Shown piece after piece: positions 14,201 to 26,200 of a stretch of 64,000 bases of DNA; the first letter of the stretch is position 1, and the number at the start of each line of letters is the position of its first letter. The translations under genes and the position numbers were made by a program. This stretch comes from Watersipora subatra (Eukaryota; Bryozoa; Gymnolaemata; Cheilostomatida; Watersiporidae), in the NCBI RefSeq assembly GCF_963576615.1, contig NC_088708.1:7812001-7876000 (forward strand), written 5' to 3'. Under the pieces are notes generated by a model. That model made no database searches. It saw only the letters and a list, made by a program, of their open reading frames with translations, and was not told the DNA's origin.

Positions 14201-17200
14201 ATCAGGTGCAGTACGTCTTGTGACAAGCTGTTGTTGCTCGCAGCTCGACGGGGGGACAACTACGCAAAAACAACAGCTTGTCAAGACAGGCTAAGTGATA
14301 AAGTGCTACCCTAACTCTCCCTAACTAAGTTATGGTTAAAAAATCTGTGTGTTTTTCAAGTATAACTAGAGTTAGGGTTAAAAAAATTTAGACTGCCAAT
14401 TCTCAATGTAAATTATAGCTCTATTTCATTGATTCAAGTACACTAATGTCATTATAGTCGACATTCAATGGCCATTCAATATAAAAGCAGCATACAATAC
14501 AGTGATGTAATGGTCATGTAACATTAATACAGTTATGTAATGGTCATGTAACATGACCATTACAGTTATGTAATGGTCATGTAACATGACAAGATTGTGA
14601 TCCTAATTGATTGTCTACAACAAAGGCTAAGATCAGATTACAGCAAACCAATGGCAGTCAGCATTTGTACTGAAAGGCAAAGGCATTGATTTTTATTATT
14701 TTCTCAACTTATTTATTACTACAGATCTGGTCATTTCTCATATCATATACATGATTTTAAAGCCCTGTAGGCTTTGGTGGCCGGTGCTTCGCCCCGGACC
14801 GCACTGGGGGTCTTACAGCAGGAAACTTTGAGGAACAATTATTAATTATAATTACGCAGCAGATTTATCAGAAGATCGTTCAGCTACTCAAAACAAATCA
14901 CTCGTTACAAAGATTTTGCCAACCCTTCCCATTATATTTTGTTTGTATTTTTGTTTATATTTCATGAATGTTTTTCTATCGTGAGTACATAACAAACAAA
15001 AACAGTCTTTATCATAGTACTGTGGTTTTACATAAATAAAAAAATTAAGGATTCTTCATCAGGATGATTATGACATATTACTTCTACATATCTACTTCTA
15101 TTCTACATGAAAGAAAACCACACCCATTCTCTAACATTTATGCAACACAATCAACACCTACATTGTGCCTGAGTAAAGCCCGGTAAAATCCTTTTACAAT
15201 ATATCATCATATGACAATGGATGTCTTTTAAAATTTTATTTATTCCCCAACGAATTCCATGTAGTTTTGTGCTCTCATTTCATTCGAAATGAGGAACAAA
15301 ATATTGTAAACGACACCATCTTTTTTATGTAGTCCGGGTGAGCCTTGTCATAAATTGTTTCATGTTGTTTAATTAACGAAATAAAAAGATCGTCCCATTT
15401 CTTTTTTAATTTTGCTCACACACGTAAGCAAAAATGTGACGCGTGCTCGCTAGAATTTTAACCAGCCAATCAGAGCAGAGATTCGACCACGAAATTTCAA
15501 GCAGGACCAAAATGGTTCGTTTCGGCTAGAAATTTCTTTGGCAGAACAGTTTAAAACTGACACCGACGTCGATTTGCGTCGTTTAGTTCATTTCGGCTCT
15601 CGTGTGACCACCCCTTACGTGTACCCGTGAAAATAGCCTAAGGCCATAACCAAGAGACAATCAGTATAAAATAAGACATAATCAAGTAACAAAGTATCAA
15701 GTAATATATATGGAAAGGATTTTTAGGTTGTTGCACAGCAGACCACCGCATTTTAATTGCTTACAGTTTTAGCGAGTAGAGTAAAAAAGCTGTTATATTG
15801 TATAGGAGTGACGACTCCCGTGATCACAGCGATATATATATTTAATCACTCAAGTGTATTACAACCAAGCAGCATACCGAATCATATAGAATAGCGCACT
15901 CACATTCGAGGAAACAGGGGTGTGAACAACTGAGCCCCCTACCACTGTGGCAACATAGCTGCCGGTCCATGATTGTCTGTCTGGCTTCAAGCAAGACTTG
16001 TTAACCTGAAAGGCAAGAAAGAACTGATGCCACACTAATAAGCAACAGCTAAATGTAAAATATCATGTTACAGAACTCTTTGGTCATCCAGGTCATCAAA
16101 AAAATCCGGTCGTACAGATCCCGCTATAAGCTTGCCCACAGAATAAATTATGAGGCAATTGAGCTAAAATGCTAAGCATAAGTTACCGTATGTGTATATC
16201 TACATCAACTAAAATATCATCGATTCACAAAATATTTTCAGTCTCCACGAGGTCATTTAATATTTGTAAAACATGTTGAAGCCTATTCCCTGCCTTATGC
16301 ACCCTCGCTTTATTTCAACCAAAACAAACAGTACACAGACACTATGCTAACTTATGTCTGACTACTTGCTAATAAGATTTAGTGTCTCAACTTAGTAAGA
16401 ATGGCAATGTATAATTTTGTGTAGATGTTTGTCAATGAATATGTAAATATTATATACTTTTTCCCAAGTTTTTACATAAATTCATGCGTGAATCAATAGC
16501 AGCACGGTCTCCCGAGTGAATGTTTAATTTTTATTAGTTGCTTGGGATTTCTGTGATAATCTTATTACACTTATTGGCAACATACATTTATTGCGCATTC
16601 AAGGTTAGAGCAGACAGAAAGATCAATACTGAAATTTATTGGACACTGTTATTAAAAACCTACAAGACAATGAAGTTATTACATGGCTTTTTAAAACCAG
16701 AGTGCAAGCAGCTTCCATCTCAACTTAATGTGAACTGAAATATTCGCACAAACTCGAAAAACAATACGTGTATCGGCAAAATTTCAGTTGAAATGATTTT
16801 AGGCTTAAGCATTTTAGCACAACTTATTGCCTTGCAGTAACAACAGATAGTCCCTGCATTTTATAGTATGGCAAATGCCATAGGCCCTACTATCTATAGA
16901 CTTATGCCTTATGGTTATATTACTACTCAAACTAATGGTTATTGCAGGCCAGCGCTGAGGACCACGTATAAGAATAGACCAGGCTATAAACTGCTACAAT
17001 TGCTGCACAAATACCACTTGACATGTCCTCTAGCGGCCTATCCATCCCCTACGGCCTATCCATCCCCTACGCTCATCTACTACCTACCTCATCTACTACC
17101 TACCGATATCCTGCTGGCATCTTTAATACAGTCCATCCATTCAACCATGTCCTTCCAAGACTCGGCAGCGAGGTAAGTTATTTTAGCCAACGAATGAATG

Positions 17201-18474
17201 GCTGCGAATAAACAAAAAGTAAGAAACCTGTAAATTGTGTAGAAATAGCTTTAAATAGCTCTTAAAATGTATAATCCCTATCTTTATATGACACAGTTAA
17301 TCCACAAAATGGAAATGACCAAAACCAACAAAAGAGGCGAGTTTTATTACTAGTAAATTTGCATCAAACTTTACATGCTTGCAAAAGATGCGCAAGAAAA
17401 TGTCGTGCAAGCTATTCCGTTTTAAACACTTTCCATACGTCAGTCATCCAATTCGATTTGATCAGTTCCAAGTGCGCCGCATTAACCTCTCAAATATAAT
17501 GATTTATTTTTTACCAAAGCGCCCGTGTTAATCCGCCGGATGTAAATGTCCATTGAATACTTATCAAATGGCAACTCAATGTGTGCACAACTCCAAATTC
17601 ACTTCCCCCCCCACAATAACAATGTATTGAACGAGAGCGAGTCGACAGCTACAGTAATACATACATGTACATTACACAAAGCTCAGCATTATCCATAAGT
17701 ATTTATGTACTGAAGTTATATAAAACTATGAGAACAAGCAAAAGGAAAAAGAGAGGAATGCTGACATATCAAAGGAGAAAGAGAGGAATGCTGACATATC
17801 AAAGGAAAAAGAGAGGAATGCTGACATACCAAAACAAAATTGTTTCTGAATCTTAGAGGCTTCTTCGACGAGTGAAATACTATCCGTTGACAGCTTTGTG
17901 TATACTGGCCAGTTGTCGTGGTGCACTGACATATGATCCTGTTAAAGAGGGACATACATACATACTCTATAGTTTTACCTCTACTGAGATCTTTGGCGTG
18001 AACAAGAGTTCCAACTCTGTCAGAATACTTTCTCATTCTAGATAATGAATAACTGAAGATGTATTTTATCAAGTAACTATGTCTTCAGTCTTAAACCACC
18101 AGAGAGATCTAACACTAGATTTTTTTCAAAGACGCATGTATATAAAGTGTCAAATGTGTGAATACAGGAATTCTAATGAGCCTTATTAGAGATATTAGAG
18201 AAGCACTATCACAATCTAACTAACAAGGAATACAGGTTTTCAATGAAGAATCGGCATTTTAAAAGCCATGAATGTGCAGAAAACAATCAGGTGAACAATA
18301 GTAAAATTACGGAAGTACCTGATTGGAAGGAGATGAACATTTAGTATAGCATATAAGGATCTGTTTTGGACGATCCAAAACCACAAAGCATTTGACGAAA
18401 TCAGAATCTCCTGGTGACCGGCAGTGAAGACATCCCTGGGATATCAGCTGGTTCTGGTCATGTTGCACTGGCAT
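5206..18474 (-). CDS. PLEKHA1: TAPP/PLEKHA1-2-like adaptor with two PH domains
   Basis: Phosphoinositide-binding adaptor of the TAPP family; vertebrate members bind PI(3,4)P2 at the plasma membrane through the C-terminal PH domain. Exons (minus strand, 5' to 3'): 18319-18474, 17979-18027, 17830-17925, 17104-17201, 15904-16005, 13196-13300, 11841-11909, 6084-6145, 5797-5863, and a last exon within 5206-about 5450. The N-terminal PH starts MPVQHDQNQLISQGCLHC and ends at ESWKDMVEWMD. The linker has YVATVVGGSVVHTP, like the TAPP VGG..ITP motif. The C-terminal PH starts GYCVKQGAK, then MKNWKRRY, the basic phosphoinositide-binding strand pair, and ends with the helix DAVAIWRKSLAHVSG. Phases agree across exons 1-9 (268 codons), but the exon 2 acceptor (AAG before TAT) has a weak pyrimidine tract, and the start of the last exon cannot be placed in phase with exon 9. 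The C-terminus is therefore provisional. PLEKHA1 versus PLEKHA2 is not resolved. Confidence 0.85.
6661..9459. mobile_element. Complete AGGTTGACTTGC-ended DNA element, interrupted by a nested element
   Basis: Left end TTAAAGGTTGACTTGCAACA and right end GTTGCAAGTCAACCTTTAA form long terminal inverted repeats; the match continues inward for over 150 bp, past AAAAGCTCAAAA. Without the nested insert at 6865-8778 the element is about 0.88 kb and collinear with 19773-20672. TTAA is present at both ends, which suggests TTAA-targeted (piggyBac-like) insertion, although the terminal bases are not the usual piggyBac CCC. There is no transposase frame. It sits in the PLEKHA-like intron between exons 7 and 8. 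Confidence 0.85.
6865..8778 (-). mobile_element. Nested Tc1/mariner-pogo-like element, degenerate
   Basis: Ends CAGTGCACCCCCGAGATACG and CGTATCTCGAGGGTGCACTG are inverted repeats flanked by TA on both sides. The surrounding element resumes exactly after the second TA, so the insertion is clean and younger than its host element. At about 8050-8160 the minus strand has a short acidic frame (GEEIEDTENPTLAEIFQVF) reminiscent of the C-terminal tail of pogo/Tigger transposases. No catalytic DDE core was recognised, so this is a deletion derivative. Confidence 0.75.
9460..11259. other. Intron of PLEKHA-like gene, no gene seen
   Basis: AT-rich intronic DNA between exons 7 and 8. At about 9508 ACAGTCAAACCTCGACTTAG looks like one terminal repeat of a mariner-type miniature element; no matching opposite end was found. 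Confidence 0.5.
11260..11288 (+). mobile_element. Helitron-like 3' terminus
   Basis: TACCCGTGCAATGCGGGTA forms a short hairpin, then GCACAG and CTAG followed by T. A hairpin plus CTRR before T is the Helitron 3' end signature. The 5' end and element body were not delimited. A second, diverged copy lies on the minus strand at 56244-56282. Confidence 0.55.
11391..11480 (+). mobile_element. tRNA-derived SINE-like head
   Basis: GAGTGGTGTAGTGGTAGCGC resembles an A box and GGGTTCGATTC is a near-perfect B box about 35 bp later. The acceptor stem does not pair, so it is not called a tRNA gene. It lies in a PLEKHA-like intron. Confidence 0.5.
12844..12904. repeat. Perfect 21-bp inverted repeat with 19-bp loop
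   Basis: The arm at 12844-12864 is the exact reverse complement of 12884-12904. It is AT-rich, with CCATAG/CTATGG at the base. It can fold into a long hairpin in DNA or intronic RNA. Confidence 0.9.
13409..13617. repeat. 23-bp minisatellite, about 9 copies, in PLEKHA-like intron 5
   Basis: Tandem units of GTACCCGTGAGAATATTGTA plus AGT or AGG, with edge units more diverged (AATAGGATAAGT). It lies directly beside the fold-back element at 13630 and about 110 bp upstream of the splice acceptor of exon 6. A single related motif (GTGTACCCGTGAAAATAG) sits at about 15620. Confidence 0.95.
13630..14291. mobile_element. Fold-back DNA element with about 205-bp terminal inverted repeats
   Basis: The left arm (13630-13833) and right arm (about 14087-14291) are near-identical inverted copies; the outer ends are GCCTGTCTTGACAAGCTGTT and its complement, flanked by TA on both sides. 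The 250-bp centre is AT-rich and non-coding. Each arm also contains a smaller palindrome (GACAAGCTGTTGTT ... AACAACAGCTTGTC). The short frames read in both arms are mirror images of each other and not genes. It lies in intron 5 of the PLEKHA-like gene. Confidence 0.9.
14292..15903. other. PLEKHA-like intron 5, no gene seen; short repeat at 14497-14592
   Basis: At 14497-14592 the motif ATGTAATGGTCATGTAACAT recurs about three times and includes a palindrome around GTTACATGACC. A GC-rich patch at about 14755-14825 stands out from the AT-rich surroundings. No coding exon seen. Confidence 0.5.
17035..17103. repeat. Tandem duplications (2x16 bp, 2x18 bp) at the 5' end of PLEKHA-like intron 4
   Basis: Minus-strand intron 4 begins with GTAGGTAGTAGATGAG repeated exactly twice (17088-17103, then 17072-17087), followed after one base by two exact copies of an 18-bp unit (17053-17070, 17035-17052). 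The 16-bp duplication copies the splice donor itself, so two identical GTAGGT donors lie 16 nt apart. Confidence 0.9.
17741..17830. repeat. 3x30-bp tandem repeat overlapping the donor of PLEKHA-like exon 3
   Basis: Three 30-bp units (17741-17770, 17771-17800, 17801-17830). Read on the minus strand, each begins G then (G/A)TATGTCAGCATTCC. Only the unit touching the exon has GT at the donor; the other two have AT. The repeat therefore spans the exon 3/intron 3 border. Confidence 0.9.
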
Positions 18475-19772
18475 TCTCTATGACTTGCACACGCCTAGAA
18501 CCCAAATGAATAGCTACAATTCCGAGACATAGCAAACAAATTAAAACATCCACTACTATAGCCTAACATAATCTGTTTAAAGAAGCGCTTGTCCCTTTTC
18601 TCCTCAGGTGTCAAGCTATAATAGTTATAATAACCTCACAATTGAGCAGCCATGCAGAAACATCTAAATGAGTAAATTATATTGCTGAAGAAATGCTGAA
18701 CTAGATATGGGCTGGGCTACACACCATCCAATCCTATCATAGAGCAATCTTTTACTTGTATGGACACACCTACCATTTTCAACAACAGCTATTCAACCTA
18801 AATATAGCTATGTAAACAGTATCATTATGCCGCTGTTCTTCCCCATGTACATATGAAGAACAGTAGCCTATATTTACAGACTAATGTTAACAGGAACCAT
18901 CAAATAGACTCATAACCTTTCTAGGAGAAGATTAGTCAAGTACTCTCAAGCTGAAGCTTTTGTGTACAGCCGTTAGTTATCTATAGGCAACAAGAATGGA
19001 TCAAGGCTTCAAATACGCGTCTTACTTTTGAGTCAGTCAAGCTAATAATAATGTTTAGCAGCTCCTCATTTTGCCCTTCAAAATTAACTGCACTATTAGA
19101 TAGGCTTTCGATGTGGAAATATTGAACATGTAACTAAAAAAGCCATAGCTACCATGATTAGTGATTTCGTAATGATACAATAGCCATAGATCATCCAAAA
19201 GTAGGAGAACAGGTGTGTATGATAGCAAGCGCACTTTGAACAATACCTAGGTGTTTGATTTTGAATACATTTACATTTTTGGAACAAAAATATAGAAGTA
19301 CAGCAGTTGATGTCTTATAATCACTATGTATCATATAATTCTTGAGACATCATTCTGATATCTGCATGTCTAGATAAAGTGAGGACTTCCTAATATTATC
19401 CTAAATATGAGGGACCATAGATTTGGTTGAAAGAGCATTGTGGAATTGTAGAACATTACGCAACAATTTCTATAACTAAAATACCGAGTAGAAAGACATG
19501 TAGATTTTTCTATTTGGTCAACGATCTCTAAACAATGCTCAGTACTTTATTCCTATAAATCTGAAATTAAATATAGATCAGCCACTTTCTTATAAACCTT
19601 AATTTCAACTCGTCTACATTTTTACCACAGGAATTCCATCAAAGACTGATGGCATACTCAGTAGCAAATAATAAGTCCTGACATAATTTTTCATAAGTTG
19701 TTGACACCATATCAGTGGTTCAAGCCACAAGAAAAAATTATTTCGTTGACTCTCTAGATCTGTGAAGATCCA
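18475..19772. other. Upstream of PLEKHA-like start; no further gene recognised
   Basis: Probable 5' UTR and promoter side of the PLEKHA-like gene (minus strand). No TATA-type or other promoter element could be assigned with confidence, and no coding exon was recognised on either strand. Confidence 0.4.
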
Positions 19773-20672
19773 TTAAAGGTTTACTTGCAACAAAATTCAC
19801 ATTACATTCACTATGTCTTACTCTTCTGTGTTGTAGGTGCAAAATATGTTGAAATGTGATAACAAGCTCTTAATAGCTAAAAAACTAACAGTTAATCGCA
19901 GCCATCACAAAAACGCTGTAGACTAGAATCCCTTTTCAAAACGGCTTAAATGGGACATAGCTAAACAAGATAGCTTCTGTTTACACTTTCATGCAACCTC
20001 ATTCGTCGAAATATTTTTACAAATATACTTCCCGCATACAATAAAACCATGCCTATTGTCTTTACGCGGCTATTTCATCATGATTGTAATGCTGTCATAT
20101 TGAGCACTGATATCTCAAAACCTACCGTAAAAATTTGTTTAATTTTTTAACCTTAGCTCGAAGGAGTGCATATCATGCTTTGACAAACATGACGAGCCTG
20201 TTGGTCACCTTTGATAGTCTACAAATGCTGCAGAAATTGTTCGCGCTATTTGGTGGAAAGTATGGGTCACACGATCAGTTTACGACTAGATTAAACCAAG
20301 CTGAAATGAAACTGTAAAGTACCGAGCATCTATATTTGATACGAGCTTTTCGGTAAAACCAGAAGTGTTTGTCATAAACTAGTGCTACGAGAAGTTTTAT
20401 ATTGAACCTTTTATTGGCCTTTCAATTCACATAATAACATCACGTGTCAAAACAATAACCAAATTTCTTGAGTGCGTCAGAGAAATAAATTGATTCCAAC
20501 CTACGGCGTTTTCGTGATGCATTTTCAGCGATTAACTGTTCGTTTTTGAGCTTTCAAGAGCTTGTAATCACATTTTCACATATTTTGCACCTACATCACA
20601 GCAGAGTAAGACATGGTGAATCTTTTGATACCAAATAACTGAAATGTGAATTTTGTTGCAAGTCAACTTTAA
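19773..20672. mobile_element. Complete uninterrupted AGGTTGACTTGC-ended DNA element
   Basis: 900 bp from TTAAAGGTTTACTTGCAACA to GTTGCAAGTCAACTTTAA. It is collinear with the 6661-9459 copy minus its nested insert and with the truncated 1259-1712 copy. Inverted terminal repeats extend over 150 bp. It has no transposase and so is a non-autonomous element mobilised in trans. Confidence 0.85.
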
Positions 20673-20673
20673 G

Positions 20674-20814
20674 GTTATCGGACAGATTCTACCAGATGAG
20701 ACAGCATGTTCCAAATATATGAGAAGTCATGATGAAACTCAAAAGCAATTTGGAGGTGAAAAACCTATCAGTGCTTTCCTAAAAGAAGGCAACTCTAAAA
20801 GCTCTTGCAAGTAA
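20674..20814 (+). CDS. Possible orphan terminal exon, product unknown
   Basis: An open stretch of 46 residues plus stop begins directly at the right edge of the DNA element: GTT ATC GGA CAG, giving VIGQILPDETACSKYMRSHD, then ETQKQFGGEKPISAFLKEG and ending SSCK before TAA at 20812-20814. Composition is protein-like and unlike the surrounding AT-rich DNA, and CAACTTTAAG just before it could act as a splice acceptor supplied by the transposon end. I do not recognise the family, and no partner exon was found upstream. It could be a decayed exon or chance. Confidence 0.3.
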   Translation, partial: VIGQILPDETACSKYMRSHDETQKQFGGEKPISAFLKEGNSKSSCK

Positions 20815-23232
20815 TGTTTTAATATGGTAGCTACTTGTGTCACTATCATATAAGTTGAGAAATCTGCTAAGGGCAGACAAGTCTAAATACCTACTCGAGT
20901 TTGTGCTGTGAAAACATTGTTATAGTGCTTACAACTTGTCTAGTCTGCAATCTAAGAAGAGAAGTGCTATTTCTTGTTTGATATGCTTACAGCAGAGCTG
21001 ACCAAAGCACTTTGGCTGTCTCTGAAACCCAACCAGACATTTTCTGGGAAGCTTTGTATTTCACAGAATAATGAGCTAATGATAAACCTAATTCTGTTAG
21101 AGTAAGATGCTTCCTCTACAGTTTTAGACTGTAATATTAGGTTAATGAGCCATAAAAAAGTGAGTCAGCGTATAAAATAATTTGCTATGGATTATGTAAG
21201 CTCAAGTTTTGAATAAATGAACTTCAACTTAAGGTTTTTGGTGGTCTTGGGTTAAAAACAGTGCAGTGAAGAAGTAAGCCAGCTGGCAGCATATAAAAAC
21301 AATTGAAGTCATAGTTGCACTGTCATAGCTGTGTTCAATAGTTTAACATAGATCGATTCTAGTGCCTTGTGTATGTTTCAATTGAACAGTATTTTAATGA
21401 GGAGAAAGAATCTATTGATCATACGTCTGCGTTTTAAGGAGTATAAGACTCAAACAACCAATTGCATTCGTTAAAACTAATCCTGATTTTGAGCTTCTTT
21501 ATAAATCATACAGATCCACACAATTTTAAAATTATAAAAAGTGGCTTGTTTGTTGGGACTCGGACATCATTAGCATATTCTATTACGCATGACAGAAGTC
21601 AGTGTAGGCTATAAGTTTGTCTTTTTGAAAAGCATTCTACAGACTGTTTCTTAGAAGCCAAATATTTTGTAGGCCTAACTCATTTTAGCAGATGAACACG
21701 TCCAACTTGAGATTGGTCTGCATTCTCACTTCGAGGTACTTAGTGGCTTTAGCTTCAGGCAACATCTTTCCTCCTAATACCTTATTTTGACACAAACTGT
21801 GTCACCATATATCCTTTAACATTTGTTCACATTAAAGATAGCATTTATTTGAGACTGTTGAAGGCTGCAGCATCGTCAGCTTGAATGTGGCAAGCATTTT
21901 CTGTGCTGGTCGCTTTATAGTCAAAAAATGTGAGGCTAGTCCGTAAAGGTTATTTGACACCTTATTGCTGGCGGCAGATCATTAATACAGTCCAGAAAAA
22001 TTGCTTTCTCTTATGAAATATTCTACCGAGTTGGAGTTAAACTAATGCAATACAACAATGCAATGCAACTTAAGCCTATATAGATTAAGTCTACAAAATA
22101 TTTAGTAAGAACTAGTATGGGTTCGAGTAGATTGGCTCTGCATGTTCGATTGTTTAAACGGCATACCTGGGAACACTTTTCAGCTTTATTAAGTAACAGA
22201 AATGCCTGACGTGCTGCTCCAACCAGTATGCTACGTATTTATGTTGAACAGATAGAAAGCCTATAAGCACATACAGCCTCCTTGGGTTCTAGCGTTCTAT
22301 AGAAAATCATTTTGACATTGTTTGCACTTTTATTAAGTTAGTGAGCAACGGTGCCGTCCAATTTTTGCTAAAACAAGGCCAATCCAAAATAATGACAGGT
22401 ATAACATGCAAGCCGAAATGTGTAATATTAATTTATTAAAGCTCTTGAATCCAATACTTCTGAAATACCTAATCAAGAATACTACATAGATTTTGCAGAA
22501 ACCACCTGCAAATTGCAGCCGTCGAAGACCCGCTTAATTATTTAAATTTATGCTCAATATATTGTACACATAACCAATGATCATACAACTTTATAAAAAT
22601 AAAAACGAACATAAAATATTTTAAAACAACGTCTAATTATACCAGTATTACCTCTAATGAAGAGATTGCAGGATTGTTCGCCGAACTCAAGACTCTTCAG
22701 GAGAAAACTACTTTAACCGTCTCCGGATATTTGTTTATACTAATTGATACTGATAATACAAAGCTTTGTAAACCAACAAACATAGCTTTATTACAAAACA
22801 GAGGAAACAACTTCAATTAAAACACCTCGCGAAAACTGTCTCCACTTCCCCATCGATTAGAAGTTGACCGTTATGTAGGCCAAAATTAAACATTGCAATT
22901 GATGTTTGGGTGTCTAGTCGGACGATTTGAAATTCTCATACCTGTGTATTAGCTTTAGCGCTATGTGAAGGTTCGTATTTTCACTCCAGTATTAATTATG
23001 AGTTATTGAAGTTATCTCCTGCTTGAACATTAGTTTTCGTATACATGTATAATACGACCACTATTTCGACCGCGGTTGAGGCTGCAAGAAGCTCTTGGCT
23101 GCGGCTACTTGTCACACACGCAACAAGCTGATGTAATTTGGGTTTTGACTTATTGTGGTAAATTGTACGTCGAGTTAAAACGACACCCGGGCGAGTGAAC
23201 ATAGCCACCACTTGATAAAGGGAATCAACGCC
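20815..23232. other. Intergenic, upstream of EMC3; nothing recognised
   Basis: AT-rich sequence without coding exons or clear repeats. The proximal promoter of EMC3 should lie in the last few hundred bases, where GC rises slightly (about 23080-23230). Confidence 0.5.
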
Positions 23233-26200
23233 ATGGCAGAAATTTTGTTAGACCCTGATATCAGATTTTGGGTGTTTTTACCTATAGTGATTATAACATT
23301 TCTTGTTGGCGTTATAAGACACTATGTCTCATTACTTCTTCAATCTGATAAAGTGGTGGATAGTAATGCGTTGCAAACTAGGTAAGATATTCATTTTAAA
23401 ATTATCACCATTATTATTACTCCTCGTTTTGTGGCCTTGTCACGATTAAAATGATTAGCGTTAGTTGGACTTATATGACTATTCTTTTAAACTAAGTTAT
23501 TTATTAGCTATTTTGGTTTATGTACACTTAAGGTTATCACATGGAACCTTTCTACAATTTCAATATATGTACTTATTTGACCAAAGAATACTGATGCTCG
23601 GCGCTGGTTAGATGTAAGAGTTCAGTGCAAATATGCCCTCAACAATTACAAAATGGCTGGTTTATATTGATTCTGAACATTTTGTTATTGGCAAATACGT
23701 TGCACATGTTATGACTATGTTTATTAACGGCTACCCTCTTTTTAGTCAGATGCTAATGAGAAGCCGACATCTCCGCGAAAATGGACGATATATTCCCACA
23801 AAGGTATGCATGTTTAGCCTTTACAACATATGGTTCAAGATTTAATTTCTGTGATGGTTAAATACAAGTTTCTTTTTCACTCCTGCTCAAACCTTCAGGC
23901 TAAAATTCTAAACTTCAAGATTCTACAAACTTCAAAAACTTTAAAATTCAAATTCTAAACTTATTTACTGCCTCGAATCTTGGGCAATTCACCCGACATA
24001 TTTTTAAATAAAATTAAAGTCTTTCAGAAAAGGCTAGTGCGAATTATATGTCATAAACCCTTTGACCATCCATCAAAAGAATTGTTTACTCAATCTAATA
24101 TTTTACTAATAGATAAGTTATATACATTAAAGCTGCTGCTAAAGGGGTCATACTGTATTTCATTTATCTGGGAATGGGGGACCACCACACTCTTATAGCA
24201 CTCGTCACTCTCTTCTAAATCTTTGTATTCCCTTATTTACATCTAGTGCTGGGCAAAAAAGCTATTCAATATCAAACAACCTTTTATTGGAATAACCTAC
24301 CTGGCCGATTAAAAGAAAATTGTAAACAAATTTTACTTTGAAAAACAAGTAAAATGATATCTCCTGTCTCTCTGACTGGGGTGGGCTGAGGCCCGCCTTT
24401 GTCCTGCTGCTGTTAGCAGTTTTTGGGGCTTGCACGACATTAGCTGGGCTACAGTGCACCTATGGCTTCATCATCATTATCTCGTGCTCAGGCTGAGTGA
24501 ATTTTGCTATAGTTTTTTAATTTTTTCATGAATTTGTATTTAACCTGATATATTTACTAATATGCAGTTTCTTTTTCTGTATTGTTTCTGTTGATGAACA
24601 CACACACGCACACATAACGTCCAACTTCAAACTCGAGCTAACAATAACCTACTACAGGAAACAAAGAACACAAGTAATTTGCCCATGAAAATAGTAGAAA
24701 ACCAGTATTTGCAAATAATATAGTGAATGTTATATAAACAAGACATAAACCATAGCCACGATTTCATATGCAGGAAGAACGTCAGAAATTTGTTTCTGAA
24801 TTGTTATTAGGTTTTAGTGGAAACCACCTACAATTTACTGTATCTTTTTATATTTTTGGCACACTCAGCCAAATCGTTGAAATTCTGTAGATTGTTACAG
24901 TAGATGTTACAGTCACGTTGAGTTGATGCTCTCTTATAGGCTTTTTATGCTCGTAAGCATTTCTTCAATGATAGAGAAAAGGGGTATTTTACACTCAAGC
25001 AGAAAACTACTGAGACACAGCAACCAAAGAATCCGATGTCAGGTTTGTATAATTAAAGTTATAGCTTGCAGGTGTGCTTTTGCTATGCTTTGGGCTCTTT
25101 GTCCTCGTACTCATCTGGGATGTACACGTACTTGTAGATCCGAGCATGATGACTGACATGATGAAGGGAAACCTTACTAACATGTTACCGATGATAGTGA
25201 TTGGTGGTTGGATCAACTGGGCTTTTTCAGGATTTCTGACTAGTAAGAAAGTACTGCTGCTTATGTCAATTGTTAACGCTGCCTTGCAAAGTTAATGCAA
25301 TCTGGTGTAGTTTTTTTTATCTGATATACGGAATATACTTGGTTTGCTGAATGGTTAATTAACATATTGATAGTTAAAAATAATTACTGAACTCCCATAA
25401 CGACGGACATGATCACAAAAGTGCATAATTGATGCTAAATATTTAATTTCAACTATTGATAATGCTGATGAAATACTGTGAGCATAAAGGAGAATCCGGA
25501 GGCAGCTTGTTTAGTATTAGCAGGCCTGACAAAAAATGATGAGAAATACTACAAAAAGGACCATTTTGTCTTTTTATAGGTCATTCTAGTTTTATAAAAC
25601 AACTAGGAAAATCGCAAGCTCTGGAGATCATGTGTTAAATATTTAAATATGGTGTTGAATAATGTAGCTTCAAAAAAATGAAAAAAACATCAAGCTGATG
25701 TTGTTGAATTAACAGTTTTAACCACTAGCTGAGACAGTGCATTTTCTGTGAAAAGTTACTAAAAAGTTTTTTAAGACATCATCATTATGATGAGAACTAA
25801 AGTATATCTTGAAGAAATAAAACAAAATTTTTTACAGCCTCAGTTGCAATAAAGAAACAAAGGAGATCCGTATTGCTCAATTGCGAAGGAGATTGCTCAA
25901 TTTAAAATATGTCAAAAGGTGAATTTACCAATGTTTTCTGCTAATGTCCATGCAATTAAAACAATTCAAATTTAAAGCTAATATTTGCTTCTGAAGTTCT
26001 ACTTCAAGATTTTGTTTAAATAATGCACTGCAAATTTACATGGCGATGATGACAGGATCACTGAAGAGTTGTGAGTTTTGCAAACATCCGATCAGCTGAA
26101 CTTCTACAATTAACTTTTGCAAACTAATTGCGAGTACTGCAAAAATTATTTGTGCATAGTTTGTGTGTAGTATATCCTTTAGAACAAGGAAATACCAAAT

